This document shows, piece after piece, positions 41,915 to 43,894 of a stretch of 43,894 nt of DNA. The notes below the pieces were generated by a model. It was given only the letters and a program-made list of their open reading frames with translations. It did not search any database and was not told where the DNA came from. Position numbers and translations under genes: made by a program. Every line of letters begins with the position of its first letter. Within the stretch, counting starts at the first letter, position 1. Source of the stretch: Moraxella nonliquefaciens (GTDB taxonomy: Bacteria > Pseudomonadota > Gammaproteobacteria > Pseudomonadales > Moraxellaceae); NCBI RefSeq assembly GCF_001679005.1, contig NZ_LXTW01000002.1, forward strand, positions 1-43,894. Direction: 5' to 3'.

Positions 41915-42853
41915 TCAAGCTACCCATCTTTCTTCTTCATTGATTGCAGGTATGTTGAGATTGTCATGAACAAATAACGCCCCTTTATAACCATCCGTGC
42001 CAATAACGTCAATGATGCCATTACCATTTAAGTCCAAGGTTAATGGGTCATAGATGTGGTATTCACCTGTGCGGGGGATGTCTAGCCAGTCTTTGACGAT
42101 GTCGGGGAGCCAATCTGTAGGGATGTTGGGAAAATCAAATTTATCAAATTGTTCTTTCAACTTATCAAAAAGGTTAGGCTCTTTAAACACTTTATCAAAT
42201 AACTCTTTCCCCTTATCAACAATATCTTTAACCAATTCTTGTGTTTTGTCTATGATGTCTTTTGGCAATTCTTTGATTTTATCTAGTAAATCCTTGCCAT
42301 ATTCAGCAATATCTTTACCTATTTGCTCTACTTTTTTCTGAATATCGTCAGCAATTTTTTGAAATTCTTGGTACTTTTCATAGCCCCAGTCTGCAATATC
42401 AGACCCATTGCCCGATATAATGCTAGCACTTGAAAAAATAGTAGCACCGCCATCTAATATCCTTGATACTGGTTTAAGCTCTTCCGATTTCGGTAAAAAA
42501 CCAGAAGCAATACCAAAGGTTCCAGAGAGAGCTGCGAAACCACTAGAAATGGCTTTGTCAAAATTTCCATTTTTGACATGTTTAACCGCATTAATGCTGG
42601 CGGCTGCTACAATAGCTTTATCAATAGACAGCTTGCTGAACTTGCGAAAAGCCTCGCGTCCATTTAAGTCATTATGGTTTTTACCGTGAGCACCATCTGC
42701 CAATCCCCAGATTGATGAAACAAATGACAAATATGCAATAGCATCATCAAAGTCATCATCTGCATCATCAGGAACATCCATTACAATATCCTGACCATCT
42801 TTGGTAATATTTAAGGTATCCAAGATGGATATTAAGTTGTCATAGTGTTGCAC
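41915..42853 (-). CDS. Truncated FrpC-like cassette with different N-terminal domain
   Basis: 312 residues from GTG 42853 with GAGGGAC upstream. Residues about 30-150 are a moderately hydrophobic region unlike the N-terminus of the long RTX gene (AISSGFAALSGTFGIASGFL). A Lys/Asp-rich amphipathic coil covers about 158-240. KFDFPNIPTDWLPDIVKDWL leads into IPRTGEYHIYDPLTLDLNGN, identical in pattern to the long gene and holding the same Asp-Pro. After GYKGALF the sequence switches to VHDNLNIPAINEEERWVA and stops, so the RTX repeats are absent. It looks like a silent or displaced N-terminal toxin cassette that could recombine into the long gene. A membrane-protein gene precedes it by 15 nt. Confidence 0.75.
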   Translation of the reverse strand: MQHYDNLISILDTLNITKDGQDIVMDVPDDADDDFDDAIAYLSFVSSIWGLADGAHGKNHNDLNGREAFRKFSKLSIDKAIVAAASINAVKHVKNGNFDKAISSGFAALSGTFGIASGFLPKSEELKPVSRILDGGATIFSSASIISGNGSDIADWGYEKYQEFQKIADDIQKKVEQIGKDIAEYGKDLLDKIKELPKDIIDKTQELVKDIVDKGKELFDKVFKEPNLFDKLKEQFDKFDFPNIPTDWLPDIVKDWLDIPRTGEYHIYDPLTLDLNGNGIIDVIGTDGYKGALFVHDNLNIPAINEEERWVA

Positions 42854-42868
42854 TTTTGTCCCTCATAT

Positions 42869-43234
42869 TTATTTGGAGTATAGTAATACAAATGTTAAAA
42901 ACATAGCAGGTACGAAAGCTGATTGAAAGAAACAAAACAGCCAATATAATATTGCCATGAATATTGTATATTGATCTTTATATTCGTACTTATCATCTGT
43001 TTTTATCAAATCTTGATTGACATATTTTTTCTTAAAAAATTCATCAATTTTAACAAAAACCACCATATAACCACACGAGAAGAAGAGGAAAAATTTATTA
43101 TAACTTTTTAGTTTAAATTCAGAATAGCCATAGTGGTTCGACATAAGCATGGCAATAATGACTATTGGATAAAGAATCAGCCCCAAAAGAGAGGCAGTGT
43201 TCGCCCATTCTTCATGATAGAATATTTTTGACAT
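42869..43234 (-). CDS. Small membrane protein, candidate immunity protein
   Basis: A 121-residue protein with three to four hydrophobic segments: SLLGLILYPIVIIAMLMS, FFLFFSCGYMVVFV, IFMAILYWLFCFFQSAFVP and a final AMFLTFVLLYS. A basic loop (KIDEFFKKKYVNQDLIKTDD) separates the halves. No family recognised. It sits between two truncated RTX cassettes, repeating the membrane-protein/RTX pattern of the next unit. The -10-like TATAAT on the minus strand (43241-43246) lies only 6 nt before the ATG, so a leaderless transcript is possible. The role as immunity to a pore-forming partner is inferred. Confidence 0.6.
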   Translation of the reverse strand: MSKIFYHEEWANTASLLGLILYPIVIIAMLMSNHYGYSEFKLKSYNKFFLFFSCGYMVVFVKIDEFFKKKYVNQDLIKTDDKYEYKDQYTIFMAILYWLFCFFQSAFVPAMFLTFVLLYSK

Positions 43235-43463
43235 ATAAAGATTATACCCTAACTACACAAAATAGTATATGAATGGGAGTTAAGCAATAGCAACACCCAA
43301 CATTTTAAGCCTCAACATACTAGGTTTATTATTAAAACCTAACCCACCAAAGCCCTAAACTTCCCCACCAACCATCACAGCCGAACGATTATACACCCAT
43401 TCACTCACAAACACAAAAACACAATATTTATTCCCTATTTTCTGATTGTTCCTTTATAACAAT

Positions 43464-43894
43464 CAAGCTACCCATCTTTCTTCTTCATTGATTGCAGGTA
43501 TGTTGAGATTATCATGAATAAATAACGCCCTTTTATAACCATCTATCCCTAAGATGTCAATCAGACCATTACCATTTAAGTCCAAGGTAAGTGGGTCATA
43601 GATGTGGTATTCGCCTGAGCGGGGGATGTCTAGCCAATCTTTAACGATGTCGGGGAGCCAATCTGTGGGAATGTTGGGAAAATCAAATTTAGCAAAGAAA
43701 TCACCAACCTGTTCACGCCATTTGTCAAAGGTGTCTTGTACTGCTTCTTTAAACTTGTCAAAGGCATTACTGAGTTCATCAGAGACTTCTTTGAAAGTGT
43801 CGGAAACCTCTTTGGCTAACTCTTTGGCGATTTGCTCGGCTTTTTCTAGAGCTTCGATAGCGATTTGCTCAGCATTTTTTACACCATCTTTAAG
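43464..43894 (-). CDS. Third FrpC-like truncated cassette (5' end outside window)
   Basis: The frame is open to the right edge. It begins in an Ala/Glu/Lys-rich coil (NAEQIAIEALEKAEQIAKEL), continues to FDFPNIPTDWLPDIVKDWLD, the IPRSGEYHIYDPLTLDLNGN module with Asp-Pro, and ends IDGYKRALFIHDNLNIPAIN-EEERWVA, stopping with TGA at 43464-43466. The end is nearly the same as in the 41915 cassette. The coil differs from both other copies. It is another truncated module of the array, which therefore extends beyond the window. Confidence 0.75.

Overview
The window looks like a chromosomal segment of a Moraxella-type gammaproteobacterium (family Moraxellaceae). This rests on moderately AT-rich codon use, a trpG-trpD-trpC cluster beside glmM, Nif3 and xseA genes, an IS256-type transposase of the zinc-binding variant, and FrpC-like RTX proteins. 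The genus is an inference, because no rRNA or marker was available to confirm it.

Layout. (1) 1-3770: the 3' half of an Rhs gene ending in a GHSLGG lipase-type toxin domain. It is interrupted by one in-frame TAA, followed by a membrane-anchored putative immunity gene and a decayed Rhs core remnant. (2) 3771-7955: a plus-strand phage tail-end module (BR0599-type protein and a tail-tip protein broken by two in-frame TAA codons), then a Com-like zinc finger and a Mu-like adenine methylase whose start region sits in a hairpin. (3) 8100-10240: a decayed IS256-variant transposase carrying a 112-bp TA-flanked MITE, AT-rich relics and the end of a tyrosine integrase. (4) 10260-12882: rpiA, a small lipoprotein and an M16 peptidase lipoprotein. 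(5) 12900-14590: remnants of an IS607-like tnpA/tnpB pair and an IS30 transposase. (6) 14593-25740: a DUF4041/T5orf172 gene, then the head-to-tail-tube module of a prophage on the minus strand. Transcription order is truncated portal, MuF with C-terminal extension, small gene, scaffold, capsid, connectors, tail terminator, Rha, tail tube and frameshifted tail chaperone. Inside this module, in opposite orientation, lies a two-gene island (130-aa unknown plus 69-aa HTH protein) with a near-consensus promoter and palindromic operator-like sites, arranged like an anti-CRISPR/aca operon. (7) 25848-35631: chromosomal genes trpG, trpD, trpC, an M16C peptidase, glmM, a Nif3-family gene and xseA. (8) 36186-43894: a minus-strand array of FrpC-like RTX genes. 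One long gene is split by a 1-nt frameshift. Upstream are two truncated cassettes with different N-termini but the same Asp-Pro module and the same ending. Small multi-pass membrane proteins lie between the cassettes.

How the parts fit. The two phage modules would be collinear in one siphophage if one were inverted, but the tape measure, terminase and lysis genes are missing, so the prophage is defective. Several genes carry single inactivating-looking changes. The strongest candidates for undescribed biology are the acr/aca-like island, the RTX cassette array with candidate membrane immunity proteins, and the Com-methylase translational switch.
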